DNA of 64,000 nt from Macrocystis pyrifera. Its lineage: Eukaryota > Sar > Phaeophyceae > Laminariales > Laminariaceae. The stretch is taken from assembly GCA_031763025.1 (NCBI GenBank), contig JASSKH010000030.1:7202130-7266129 (forward strand). Direction: 5' to 3'. Under the pieces are notes generated by a model, which was not told the DNA's origin, did no database searches, and saw only the letters and a list, made by a program, of their open reading frames with translations. Positions 21,592-32,799 of this stretch are shown here, one piece after another. Each line of letters opens with the position of its first letter. Position 1 is the first letter of the stretch. The translations under genes and the position numbers were made by a program.

Positions 21592-22299
21592 TTAAATATT
21601 CATCAGAAAATCCCGGTGGTAACGAAACACCGTGTTGTTGAGCGGCTTTGTCAAGAAGTCTGCTTGCTGTTCCTCCGACTCTGCATGGGTAATAACAAAC
21701 TCCCCCGTAAATAAAAGCTCCCGCAAAAAGTGGTGTCGTACGTCGATGTGCTTCGAATTCGACGTGCACACTGGATTTTGTGCCAGGTGCCTTGCCCCCT
21801 CGTTATCCTCGAAAACCGTAATGCATCTCTCCCCAAACTCCGGAAAAATAAAACTCCATACATAGCGCATGAACATTGCCTCCTTGATAGTGTTTGCCAG
21901 TGCTACATATTCGGCCTCAGTGGTAGAGAGTGTGACGCATTTCTGCGTCCTAGAAAACCAGCACACACACGCCCCAGCACACATGATAGCCCCACCGGAA
22001 ACTGACCTCCTGTCAGTGGCTTTGTTGGCATCGTCTGCATCTGCAAGCGCTACCAGCTCAAGCCCGCTACCCTTCTGGAACGTAATGCCGAAATCACTCG
22101 TAGAAAATACATACCTTTAAATACCGATTGTTGTCCTCCAGTGTACTTCCCTCGGCCTATTCGTGTACCTCGCTATCGCCCTCACCGCGTTCGCAATATC
22201 CGGTCGTGTTTGGTTCGCAAGCCACATCAAGCACCCCACCAACTCGCGGAAAGGCCAATCACCCACGGGTTCATTCTCGTCAAACTCCTCGAGCTTCAC
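21592..22299 (-). pseudogene. Copia 1 RNase H
   Basis: PVGDWPFRELVGCLMWLANQ and TRPDIANAVRAIARY are the connection region. After a frame change, LSTTEAEYVALANTIKEAMF, VFEDNEGARHLAQNP and QQADFLTKPL follow, all standard copia RNase H motifs. Stops and frame changes show it is not functional as read. Confidence 0.88.
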
Positions 22300-23230
22300 A
22301 CCAGTCGAAATTGGGTTATTCCTCCCAGAACTAACACCAAACTCGCCGCGGTATTTTCAGCGAACGCCTACTGCGAAATCGTTAAAGTACCAGCATCCCA
22401 ATCCCTCGAAAAACAACAACCAGCATACCACCGCAACTCGCCCAGATTGTTGATCGGAACAAGGTTGTTCAGGTCTTCACAGAACTGATCGCATCTAACC
22501 TTAAGTCCTACAGCAAAAATATCGTCCACATGAACTACCGTTACAATAGAGACAGAGTCCGACTCGACCAACCTCATGACACACGCATCAGCGGGGCTCT
22601 GCTCTAATCCTAGACTCTTCATGTGAGTGAGAAGGTGGTTGTGCCACGACCTCGACGCTTGCTTCAAGCCGTAGAGGCTGCGATTCAACCTGGCTACCTT
22701 ACCAGACAGTTCGCCGCAGCCAGGGGGTAGTCGCATGAATACATCCTCATCCGAACTCGACTGCACGAACGCCTGCTCAGCATCAAAATGACACAAATCC
22801 AAACCCAACTCGCACGCAATAGCACCCAACAAACGGAAACAAGACGCTGCAGGCGTCGGAGCAAAAGTCTCAAAGAAATCAATACCCTCATGCTGCTTGA
22901 AACCTCGTGCCACCAGCCTTGCTTTCGCCCGCACCACATCACCATGCTCGTTGGACTTCCAGGCGAACACCCACTTTGCCGAGATGACGTTGAGCCCCTC
23001 TGGTTGCTACGTCGCTCCAAACGTCCCCGCGTCGGCCAGCCCATGGTACTCCTTGTCCATCGCCTGTCTCCAGATGGCCGAATACTCGTTCGCACACGCT
23101 TCAGCATACAAGTTCGGCGTCGAAAGCTCGCTCGCCGGGCGTGTGGGAAGGAAGGGTTCTCGCGCGGTGGGGCTTGGTGGAAAAGTACATGGCCTATACC
23201 TTCCGGCGCTGCCATCAACGACAGCAGCCC
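22300..23230 (-). pseudogene. Copia 1 reverse transcriptase
   Basis: The start EYSAIWRQAMDKEYHGLADA is in one frame. KARLVARGFKQHEGIDFFET, CHFDAEQAFVQS, LYGLKQASRSWH and the catalytic VVHVDDIFAVG are in another (22368-22970). A frameshift near 23000 separates them. The domain is otherwise well preserved. Confidence 0.9.
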
Positions 23231-23475
23231 ATGCCCCATAGCCTCGCGGTTCCGCGCAGTCTCCCCTCTTGTCCGCCCCCTCAGCACATCTACATCTTCC
23301 GGGTGTCACCCAGCTTCCCCCCTGGCCCGATCACCCTGCACACCGCCACCACCCTCCTGGTGTCGTGCGGTTTCCCCCCTAGTCCACCCTCTCTGCACAG
23401 AAACACCGCTCTCCTGGTGTCGTGCAGTCTCCCTCCTTGTCCGCCCCCTCAGCACATCGCCATCCTCCGGGTCCG
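23230..23475 (-). repeat. ~66-bp minisatellite in copia 1 pol
   Basis: About four units encoding RGRTRGETARHQE-like peptides lie between integrase and reverse transcriptase. Confidence 0.75.
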
Positions 23476-23479
23476 GGCT

Positions 23480-24615
23480 ATAAGAACCCAGTGCCCGGGC
23501 AGCACGCTGCGAAAGCTGTGGCTGCGGTGACTGCTGCGGCGGCGACGGCGATGATAACGGCGTCGACGGCGACGGCGGTAGCGGTTGATGTAGCGGCGGC
23601 GGTGACGATGACGGCGGCAGCGACGGCGACGGCGGCGGCGGCGGCGGCGGTAGCGGCGGTGATGACGGCGGTTGCGGCGGCAGTAGTAGAGATGGGGACG
23701 GTGGCTCGGGCCATACATCGGGGCCCCTCAAAGGCTCCGGCGCACCCGGTGGCGGTGGCGACGGCGACGGCGGCGGTGGGGAGCTCTCCTCCTCCGAAGG
23801 CAGAAACCCCACAAACGGTTTCCTCGGGTGTCCCCAAGTGACGTCACGGGAGAACGACCTCCGGTCAGACACCAGCAGGATCTCGCTGAAGTCAGCTGCG
23901 TGGTGGTTGCCGCCGTTGAGGTAGAAGCAAGCCTCCGCCTTTGGCTCGGTCTTCCGGGCCCTCCTGACGTGGTGGAAGTCCGGCTTCAGAAATGGGAGTA
24001 ACCGCGCAAACGGTGGTCTCCCGTAGAATTGACGGTACGGTGAGTGCATTTCCGGCTTGTCCCTTACCCTCGCCGTCATGTTGATCACATCGCTCGCGTA
24101 CACACATGACCCAGCCCAGAGGGGCTGCGTCGCCGGTATCCTTGCATCGCCAAACAGGCGGGTGGCCTCCAGGCGGGACGCCATTGCAAGCCCCAGCGTC
24201 ATGGCGATCCGTCGCTCGACCACCCCGTCATGCTTCGGAGAATCGACGGGCGTGTGCTCGTGGCGGATGCCGTGATGGTTGAGCAACTCCACGAACTCCG
24301 CCTTGGTGAACTCGGTGCCGTTGTCCGAGCGAAGGCACTCCAGGATGGACGGCACAGCCTTTGCGTTGATGTCGGCCAGGAAACCAGCGAAGACCTTCGG
24401 GACGTGGATTTCCGCTTCAAGAAATACGGCCACCCCAGTCGCGAGTAGTCGTCGACGATCATCATCAAGTACTGCGCACCGCCAGCAGACGTAGGCTGTT
24501 GTCCCGACAGATCCACGAACAGACGCTCCTGAGGCCTGGTAGAACGGCACTCGGTCGTACACGGCACCGCCATCCTCCTCCCTTTCGCCTCAGAACACCC
24601 AGCACACGGAACCAA
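23480..24615 (-). pseudogene. Copia 1 integrase
   Basis: Catalytic DDE residues are visible in RLFVDLSG, LRSDNGTEF and DGVVERR, followed by the copia-type GRPPFARLLPF region and SFSRDVTW. The first Asp lies in a different frame from the other two, so a frameshift occurs near 24420. A Pro/Ser-rich tail (GC-rich triplet repeat, 23520-23800) follows. Confidence 0.85.
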
Positions 24616-25745
24616 CTCCCCAAAAACTTAATGCCCATCTGGCGTGCCGTCTCACGGAGAGTGTCAGCATGGGAGTGGGCAAGGGCAACGTGAAGGTCAT
24701 TAATATCAATCCTCCTCATTTTTCCAGGAGCCAAAACAGCGGCAGCAATCGGGGTCTCTACAATCCGCGTGACGTCTACGTATGAACCCGCGTCCCTACG
24801 CACGAAGGACAATTGCCCATTCAACGCGTGAACTCCCTGAGCATCTAGTGTCACGAGGCATTTCAACATTACTGCTTGAAGCGAAAATAGGTTGAAGCGA
24901 ACACCGGGTACGTATGCTACGTCCATCAGCCTAACTTGAACGTCACCCTGAGAGCTGTGCATCACAATCGGAATCTGGCCGAAGTACTCTATCTTCAGTG
25001 AGCTCATGTCACCGACCACCAAACTGCTCTTACCAGGGGGAGGGGGAGTACAGTCTACCATACCGAAAGGGTTACCAGTCACATGAAAGGTTGCTCCCGA
25101 ATCCGCTACCCACTCTTCTCTCCCATTAACCCAAAACAAATCATCAGTCGCCTTGCCTTGGTGCGCAAACTGCGCGGTGAGGAGGTGCGGATCGAACGCA
25201 GGCGTAGGGTTGCCGTTGTTCGCTGGGTCAGGGGAGGAGGAAGTGCTCAAGGAGGATTGTTGTGGCGGGGAAGCTCCGGCCGAGGTACACTCACCACTGC
25301 CGTAGGGCGTCTCGTGCAGCCAGCCACTTCTGTAGTTTATCTGTTGGGCGGGTTGAGGAGCAGCGGCACCCGGGATAGCGAAGTTCATTTGCGCGGGAGC
25401 TACCTGGCATTCCGCGACGCGGTGGCCCGGTCTGCCGCACCGGAAGCAGGGCCCCTTGCGCCTCCATGGTGTGTTGTTCGGTGGGGGACCCCAGCCTGCC
25501 GGAGTCGCTACGGGCGGCGGGGGCATCGGTGGCAATGTCCCTGGTGGTGGGTCGATAGGTACCCGACCCATGGGGGGGACTACTCCACCCGTACCGAAGG
25601 GGTCTGGGCCTGAGTCATCCCAACGGTACCTGCAGGCCACGGCATCCCAACGCCATTTGGGGCCGGTTATCCCCCCGAAGGGGTCTGGGCCTGAGTCATC
25701 CCAACGGTACCTGCAGGCCACGGCATCCCAACGCCATTTGGGGCC
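24465..25745 (-). pseudogene. Copia 1 CCHC knuckle, protease and pre-integrase
   Basis: In one open frame it encodes CFRCGRPGHRVAEC (about 25405-25455), a zinc knuckle. The protease follows, with VADSGATFHVTG (about 25085-25120) as its active site. A GAG-pre-integrase stretch, DLHVALAHSHADTLRE, comes after it. The typical HHCC region then becomes frame-disrupted near 24600. Confidence 0.85.
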
Positions 25746-25757
25746 GGTTATCCCCCC
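25594..25757 (-). repeat. 81-bp tandem duplication in copia 1
   Basis: Two adjacent near-identical 81-bp units, each encoding 27 residues (GPKWRWDAVACRYRWDD core), lie between poly-Q and the zinc knuckle. Period measured from GAAGG at 25596 and 25677. Confidence 0.88.
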
Positions 25758-25855
25758 CGACGAAGCTCCTCCCCGGTTGCCACGTTGCTGATGGGGACGG
25801 TGCTGTTGCTGCTGATGCTGGGGCTGCTGCTGCCGTTGATGCTGCTGCTGTTGTG

Positions 25856-25899
<44 letters not shown>

Positions 25900-26630
25900 G
25901 CTGATACTGTCGCTGGAGCTGCTGCTGCTGCTGTTGCTGCTGCTGGGGCTGCTGTTGCTGTTGCTGCTGATACGGCCGCTGCTGCTGCTGCTGCCCATCC
26001 TTGAACCTCCCGCATCTCCTGTTTCTCCTTCCCCCTCCTGGACCCGCACCTCCGCCACCGGCAGGCTGCGTACCTCCGGCGTACAAGGCATGCTGATCTA
26101 CCACTCCCTGCACGCCCAACGCCCTAGAAACCAACTCCTTCTCTACTTTGTCGTTTGCATACGCGTCACGGATGATCTCATCGATCTCGGAACGGGGGAT
26201 GGAAGAGCGGGAAATAATTGACTTGCTTTGAATAGTATACAAAGATGAGAGGTTGGTAAATATGTGACGGTTCACTTCCTCTGCACTCTTACCATATCTC
26301 AACATCGCCAGCTCATCTGCTGCCTTGTCCACCCTTCCTAGAAACGGTAAGGGGTTCTCGTCCTCAGCCATCCGGATGGTATCAAACTCTCTCCTCAATT
26401 TATGTGTTGCAGCTATCGTCTTTGGCATGTTGTAGTCCTCCAACTCTTTCCAAGCACCACTCGGAGACATTACCTTCTGCCAAATTCAGCCATATCGTAT
26501 CCTGTCATTGCCTCCATCGTCAATCCATGTACCAATCTCGCGTCCCTAATCTCCTGGGGGGAATGTCTGGAGGCTAGTTCCTCCGGCGACACCCTCATGT
26601 CGCCTACCATAACTGTGTTCGCTGTGTTAC
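25748..26630 (-). pseudogene. Copia 1 gag, main part
   Basis: After the MITE the gag resumes with VMVGDMRVSPEELASRHSP and LNLAEG. The frame from 26470 gives a UBN2/gag-like helical region (LRREFDTIRM, PFLGRVDKAADELAM, NRHIFTNLSSLY) and then a Gly/Arg stretch leading into poly-glutamine. The poly-Q is encoded by the CAG/CTG repeat at about 25780-26000. This frame ends near 25748 after shifting relative to the knuckle/protease frame. Confidence 0.8.
25780..26000. repeat. (CTG/CAG)n repeat in copia gag
   Basis: Trinucleotide-rich tract with a pure CTG core at about 25861-25898. It encodes Gln in the gag frame and Ser or Ala in the others. Confidence 0.85.
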
Positions 26631-26739
26631 TATTACGGGGGTCCATAGTTAACAGGACCTATGGTGTACATAAAAACCTATATATTTTCCTATTTTTACT
26701 AACAAAATTTGGTCCCGTTAACTATGGACCCCCGTAATA
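26631..26739. mobile_element. M1 MITE copy 4, inside copia gag
   Basis: TATTACGGGGGTCCATAGTT to AACTATGGACCCCCGTAATA, nearly perfect inverted ends with TA at both outer edges. It interrupts gag, so it inserted after the retrotransposon. Confidence 0.92.
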
Positions 26740-27011
26740 AGTACATGTAAACATAGGTATGCCAAAAACTTGCTACGCCACATGCTAAAGTGGGCCTCTA
26801 CATTATCGAACTTCGGGGGTCTCGACTGGGTCAAACTTGGGCGGTAAAAAGAAGGTAATGACATGCCTAATTGGGCCTCCAGCCCAGGTGTCGGCACAGT
26901 TGACGTTGCTTGTTGTCTAGCAGCTCCTTCTCCTCTCGTCTCCCCACCGCCCCCCCCCTTCGTTCCTGCTCCCTGCGCGTCCTTCTCGGCGCGCAGTCTC
27001 TGCTCCTCCAT
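26740..27011 (-). pseudogene. Copia 1 gag, N-terminal part
   Basis: Starts at the ATG at 27011. It has a charged Gly/Glu-rich leader, then SRPPKFDNVEAHFSMWRSKF, typical of the start of copia gag. The reading frame runs into the M1 MITE at 26739 and is cut there. The continuation of gag is on the other side of the MITE. Confidence 0.7.
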
Positions 27012-27160
27012 CGTCCTTTCCAGGACATCTTCTCACTTTCCACGTTGGCTTCTTAACTGGGCACATCCTCGAAATTAGGCATGCCGGAAGCAGGTTCCCA
27101 CCTCTTTAGGTTGGCCTTGGCTACGCTTGCCAATAGAAGATCACCGGACTTTCACTAGTG

Positions 27161-27438
27161 TGTTGATTGATCTCTAAAGGTACAGGCGCAGCTGGCACGG
27201 GAACGCGTGGTTGACTCCAGACAGTAACACGGAACTCCTCTTATATTATATCCGAGCTGTCGAGTGACAGCACATGCACCGTATGGAGGTTATTATCCAA
27301 CAGGTTGCGGGAATAAACCTCCCGTTTACCCCCCCGAACATCCGTCTAAATATCCCTCTCCTGTAATCCCATATCAATATATGGAACTCCCTAATGTTAG
27401 ATGTAACGTCTCCGTCATGTTTCTGAGCACAATCAATG
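27161..27438 (-). repeat. 5' LTR of copia element 1
   Basis: A 278-bp copy of the LTR, followed by the target duplication GTATC. No obvious tRNA primer-binding site was recognised at its inner edge. Confidence 0.93.
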
Positions 27439-27443
27439 GTATC

Positions 27444-28226
27444 CTATCGGGAAACGGCGTATTCATTGTCAAACGAAAAGGAATTCGGAACAACCTGGAA
27501 TAACGCACCGCGTCACACACGTCCAGTCGAAAAACAGCGACGAACGTAGACGAGAGTGAAGGTCTGCGTTGTCGCGTGCGCGCTGCCGCCAGCTTCTTTT
27601 TCTTTTTGGTGACGCAGGATAGGAAGCTATCACTCCCAGGGTGTCTTGGGTGGGCGGAGGGAGCCCTCAAGCGCCATGCGCGGAACATCAACGGTGATGC
27701 AGCTATCGAGGTCTCGAGCGTAGCCTCTGTTGTTTTGCTCGATTGCTCGGTTTTCGTGATAATTGCCGATCGAGCAGGACGAAAAATTGGGTTCGCGGCC
27801 GCCATGATCTCTTTTGAGGTGCCACCGTCGGGGTACAATGTGCTATGCTATGTGGGCGTGGGCGCGGCTATTGCTCCGGTCGCCTGTCGTTGAGGTTCTT
27901 ATTCTATCGCCTCGATCGTGGTCACCGAAGCGGCCAAGAATCACCCCAGACTCCACCGGGGGTGTTGACCAACCATGAACATGCTACATCATGGCTGACC
28001 AACTCCCAAATTCTAAATTGAAAATAGAAAAATCACACGAAAAAAATTCCCAAAAGACTTTTCACTCAAATTGTTTTTTTTTAAATTTGCCTTGAGAATG
28101 CCTGCTTGGTGATGCACTTTTCGACCAGTCAGATTCAAATTAAACTAAAAAAAATCAAATCAAACTGAAAAAACCAAAAGTCCTCGACAAGATGGGCCCT
28201 TATTCACCCTCCAAAGGCAGATTAAG
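27444..28226. other. Spacer between the two copia elements
   Basis: About 0.8 kb without a recognised gene. A minus-strand ORF up to 27838 is not recognised. The 3' LTR of element 2 should lie here (minus-strand purines GGAGGGTG near 28205-28212), but no matching 5' LTR copy was found. Confidence 0.45.
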
Positions 28227-28964
28227 CTAGAACCTACGGTGATACTTAAAAGGGATCGCAGCAAGGGATTTCGTCAAAATATCCGCGTGCTGCTCTTCCG
28301 AAGCTACGAACTGAATGTCGATCTTCTTAGCACGAAATAGCTCTCTAACAAAATGGAGACGCGCGTCGATAGACTCACTCCGAGCAGAACTAAGAGGGCT
28401 CTCAGCCAACGCTATGCCCCCCTGGTTATCCTCAAAAACTCGGACACATGATCCGCCTAGCTCTGGACAAATAAACGACAACACTGAGCCCGTACATAAA
28501 GCTTCCTTCACCCCTTCACCCAGGGCGATATACTCTGCTTCTGCTGTGGACAACGTACCACACCTCTGCGTGCTACTTGCCCAACTGACGGCGCACCCCC
28601 CACGGTAATTGTTGTCCCCGATACCGAGCGCCTATCGTTCGACTTAGCAGCATAATCAGCATCACTATACGCTGTCAAATCCAATCCCGAGCGCCGCACA
28701 AAAGTCAATCCGATAAACTTGGTCCCGTGGAGGTAAGCCAGAATCTTCAAAACTGCCTTCCAGTGCCTCTCCGTAGGGTTGTGGGAGAGGCACGCCACAG
28801 CACGCACAGCGTTCGAGATGTTCGGCCTCGTCATGGTCGACAGCCACATCAAGCTGCCCACAGCCTCCCTGTACGGCCAGTTTCCTCCAAGTTCACCCTC
28901 CTCTCTTGAACCTAGTTCCATACCGGCAGGACAGAAAATTCAAGGCGCAGCGGAAAATGTTGAG
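28227..28964 (-). pseudogene. Copia 2 RNase H
   Basis: FCPAGMELGSREEGELGGNW, PYREAVGSLMWLSTMTRPNI, YSDADYAAKSNDRRSVSG, STAEAEYIALGEGVKEAL and HADILTKSL are standard copia motifs. A frame change lies near 28550. Confidence 0.88.
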
Positions 28965-29753
28965 TTCAAAGGTCGGGATAAATTGTAGCCCTTGTATATT
29001 TGTCTATTGAGCAGGTACTCGTTGGGACTAACGTGTGATGTTTGCTTGGAGATAGAAGAAGTGCAGCCTTAATTCCTTTCGTGCACGGTGCGGACTAAGA
29101 GCAAGGCTCGTGCCTCGCTGGGATAACCCCTGGTTTTCCATCTAAGATATGCTTCCCAAGTACTACAAACACGATCCCAATACCTGAACCCAGGTAATTA
29201 CTGGCCTTTCAGCCTCATTGAAACAGTACCATGACACTAGCCCACTCTGATGAGCCGTATATACATAATTACGGGATATTGGAAATTTCGATTCCACGAG
29301 CTAGAACATTAGTTGAAGATGCGGCTCGCCAAAACCCACTCCCACACCTCTGAACGGCAAGTTTACGAAGCCGGTAAAGTACGCCAAAAAAGAAAGAAAT
29401 CGCGGAAGGCCTAGCCGTAAGGGACGGGAATAAAATCGTCAACGAAAGTCATCGTCATGCCACCCGCAAGGGAGGTAGGGCGAGAAAGTATCTACACATA
29501 GTACTGTAGACAAATCTTGCACGCTTTTATTGCGGAGTTTCAGATTTCCCTCTAACGAAGTTCAGCTAAAAAATGACGATCACTCGTGCGGACCTGGTAT
29601 CCAACTGCAGTATGTACCGTATTAAGTAAGAAGCAGAAAAAAGGGAAATCAAACAAAGAAGCAACATTGCGCGTCTTCTTTATTGTTTACCTGGGTACAC
29701 AGCAGATCCAACCTGTAACGGGGGCTCTATTAGTGCGATTTTTTTTCCCCCAC
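28965..29753. other. Non-retroviral sequence replacing part of copia 2 RT
   Basis: About 0.8 kb between RT and RNase H with no copia similarity, no ORF of note and no clear terminal repeats. It is either an insertion or the result of a deletion with filler. Confidence 0.5.
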
Positions 29754-30949
29754 TCACTGATGCACGCGTAGACAAATACCATGGTCGCCGCACACACCGG
29801 GCCGAAGAACCTTGGCATCAAGAGCTTGCAACGGTAGTGAATCGGGGCCGCATTGCCAACAACGCAGTCGACCCCCACTCCACGGCATATTATCACACCC
29901 AACGGGTAGTTCCCTATATATCTCGACGTCGAGTTTCGCGCGAACAAAAGCTTGTGCGACGTCTAGATGAAAAATCTTTAAACCATGTTCATTGGCAACA
30001 GCCGCCAGAATTTTAACTGACGCCGACGACGGAGCTGTTGCAAATGTTTGAAAATAATTTACATTCTGCACCTGGCTGAAAACCTTCGCCGCAAGTTTGG
30101 CCTTTGTCGTTACTATCAGGCCATCCTCATCCGTCTTGTAGGTGAACACCCTTCGCACCTGCAGGTTTCCACCTTTGTGGCGGTGCCGTGGCTTCGTCCG
30201 TACCAGTCGTTTTGTGGCCGTCCAACTCAATTTTATGGCCCCGTGCCACGCCGCTTTGTACCGAGAACGCTCTACATCTGCTACGGACTTCGACGGTTCT
30301 ACGTCTTCCGAGAAACTAAGCGTCATGCACACGCTCAACTCCTCTTTATTCTCCACAGCAGGTCCTCCGACCATCAAGGCCACTGCGTCCCCCGTCGTCC
30401 AGGATGTACGATTCAGGATCCTCCCAGGCTTGGTCCACCACTCGTACGCTGCCGCAAGCAGCGCGTCTGAGGCTTCGTCGTTCATCCGTAGCTGGTGCAC
30501 AGTAGGTTCACCCTCCAGGCGTTGGCTCTGACCCGGCCCCGTACTGTCGGGGGAAGCCGTCCCCAGCTGCTGAGCTCGTGTGCTGGCCCCCCCCACAGGA
30601 TCGCGAGGGGATCCTCACCGTTCCCTTGGCCGGTATCGGAGGCTGATGCTGCGCCCGGGTCGCTTTCGGCCTTCCCTGCCGGAATCGCGGGGGCGTCCAC
30701 GGCGTCCCCTTGAAACGAACCTATCGTCTTGGCTATTTCGGCCCTCCCCCTCGGGACCGAGGGGACGTCTACGGCGCCCCCTTGAGACGAACCCATCGTC
30801 TCGGGTGTTTGGTCGGCGGCCTCGCCGGTGGCAGATGCTTGCTGTGCGCGCTTCTGCATAAACACGTCCAGGTCAAAACCCCACGTCACATCGAGGTCGT
30901 TCAAGTGAACCAGACCGTCGTCCAGCTCATCCATCGCCCCCTCTACCAC
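29754..30949 (-). pseudogene. Copia 2 reverse transcriptase, N-terminal half
   Basis: An acidic linker (EGAMDELDDGLVHLNDLDV) leads to YKAAWHGAIKLSW, VFTYKTDEDGLIVTTKAKL and KIFHLDVAQAFVRA, the first catalytic Asp of copia RT. The YxDD-type block and the palm C-terminus are absent. The sequence departs from the family near 29800. Confidence 0.82.
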
Positions 30950-31296
30950 TTCGATTTGACGTGCTCACGTCGTCTGCCTCGGACCCCCGCCTTTCCCTAG
31001 ACAGGGAGTCGTTCGCCTAGGCAGGTACAGGTGATGCAGGCGACACGCGTTGCCAGGTGATACTTCGGGTGATGAGCACAGTGCGTTGCCTCGTCAGTAC
31101 TCGTATTGAGTCTCGGGGGTAGTTGGTTGCAGGGCTAAGGTAAAAGCACTCTTGTGCTTTCGCCTGTGACTTGTTTTCCCTCTTCACCTTACAGTAGCCA
31201 GGGTTGAGGAAAGGTAGTAGTAGTACCGGGGGGAGCTACCATGCCACATCTCATGCGGTGACTTGCTCTCAAGGTTAGCTGTTGTTGCTGTACGGA

Positions 31297-31920
31297 TCAA
31301 GGCATCACACTCCCAGTGGGATGCTTCCGCCCACAACGATGCAGTGGCCGGGAGTTGCGTGCCAGGAAAAACTCTTGAGCTTGGATTCGACCCGCCATTT
31401 CGGCCGTCTCTATCAAACCTAGCGCGCGCTCTGCTACTTCATTGACTTGGAGACTGTCGGCCGTCGTGAATTCCTGCTTGATCCCTCGTGATCTACACAG
31501 GTCTCCAAAATTGCCCCCGCGGAATTCACCACCTCCATCAGACCGGACGATTGTCACCGTGGAAGGGATACCATCTGCATGAGAATCCGCAAGGAACTGC
31601 TCGAACAATTCCACGGCGTCCGACTTGAGGCGCATATAATACACCCACGTATACTGTGAAAAATCGTCGCGCACGATGAGAGTATACCGCTTCCTCCCGA
31701 GAGACTCTACCACCTTAGGTCCGCTCAAATCCACAAAAACCCTCCTGGGCCTCTTGTCTGCTCGTGTGCGTGTGGAGTGCTTGATACCTTTGCGGAGACC
31801 CTTCGCCACGGAGCACCTTCTGCAGCTCCGGCAGCTCTCTCTCGAGGACAATCTTTTACTGCTCCGCGGTCTCGCGGGTTAGTACCTCGTGGGGGTGTTC
31901 AGCCGCGCAGTGGAAGTCGT
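31297..31920 (-). pseudogene. Copia 2 integrase
   Basis: A Cys-containing SCRRCSVAKG, then VFVDLSGPK, VRSDGGGEF and NEVAERALG supply the D, D and E positions. The C-terminal half after 31297 is degenerate. Confidence 0.85.
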
Positions 31921-32345
31921 TCATGTTAATCGCAGACTTGTTGGGCAGTTGCCCCGGGGCGAGTACAGCACAGGCATGTTCTCACTGCGGTCGACCCGGT
32001 AGCGGTACAGGCTGAAGAGGGTCCCATGCAAGGGAAACACGATCGGACGCTCTGGCTTGAGCCTGACTACAACCCCCGTGGGGCGCCCTTCGAAAGTGTG
32101 GCCGTTTTTGGCAAGAATGGGCAGAGAAAATAAGTGGTGGCGAAGATTTGGCACGTGCGCAAGGTTCGTTAGTATCACTTGCACGAGACCGTTTCCAGAC
32201 CGAAAGACAACGCTTATGTCGCCGTAACCTTCGATTGATCTAGTGGGTACATCAGCCATTCGCAGTTTCGATAACTGATCATACATTCTGCTGAGGGCGT
32301 CATGTGGGTAGACGCACCACTATCGCATATCCAGGCCTCGTCTCC
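31921..32345 (-). pseudogene. Copia 2 protease
   Basis: AWICDSGASTHMTP carries the aspartic protease active site (about 32305-32340). A one-base shift precedes the continuation LVQVILTNLAHVPNLRHHLF. Confidence 0.8.
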
Positions 32346-32534
32346 TACTTGCCAAGCAGATCCCCTTCCCCCGGACCATCACTGCACTTGCCCGTCTCTT
32401 AGGCCTTGAAAGCAGGCCTGGACCCTGCTTTCTCCATTGCGATCGTCTCTTGCCCCAACTTCAATCGCCACCGCCATTACAGCTTCTTCTTTGGATGAGG
32501 GGCAGACATCAGCAGCGTGCTTCCGTCCCTTGCA

Positions 32535-32799
32535 TCAACTGAACCGATCCATGAGCGTGGGGCAGGCGTCGGCAGAGTGCCCCCGTCCTTGGCATTGGCT
32601 GTATAGCTTCGCCGTGCGATCTCTCTTCCAATGGCCCTTCTTTCCACACTTACGACACTTGCCCACTGCAGTTGTGGTGGCTTTGGCGCTGCCGCCATTG
32701 CCACGAACAGCCGCGGCCGAGCCACCAACGTTCTCGTTGGTGCCTCTACCGCCTCGTCCGTGCTGTCCTCGTCGTCCGCCTTTTTCTCTGCCATTACCT
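32535..32799 (-). pseudogene. Copia 2 zinc-knuckle region
   Basis: KCRKCGKKGHWKRD and QCQGRGHSADACP are two CCHC-like knuckles. The first lacks its last Cys and the second its first Cys, consistent with decay. Confidence 0.75.

Larger units (their letters stand above)
20655..27438 (-). mobile_element. Ty1/copia LTR retrotransposon, complete but defective
   Basis: A 6.8-kb element read on the minus strand. Directly repeated 278-bp ends (20655-20932 and 27161-27438) are flanked by the 5-bp target duplication GTATC (20650-20654 and 27439-27443). In element order it has LTR, gag, CCHC knuckle, aspartic protease, integrase, reverse transcriptase, RNase H, polypurine tract and LTR. Protease-integrase-RT order is diagnostic of copia. 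Coding is broken by frameshifts near 24420, 23000 and 22300, and a MITE splits gag. I count roughly 15-18 LTR mismatches by eye, implying an old insertion. Confidence 0.93.

Noticed and set aside
23422-23841. 139-codon alanine-rich plus ORF
   Set aside because: It is antisense to the Pro/Ser-rich linker of copia pol and made of GCGGCG-type repeats.
27374-27838. 154-codon minus ORF
   Set aside because: It overlaps the retrotransposon LTR at one end, with no recognisable domain.
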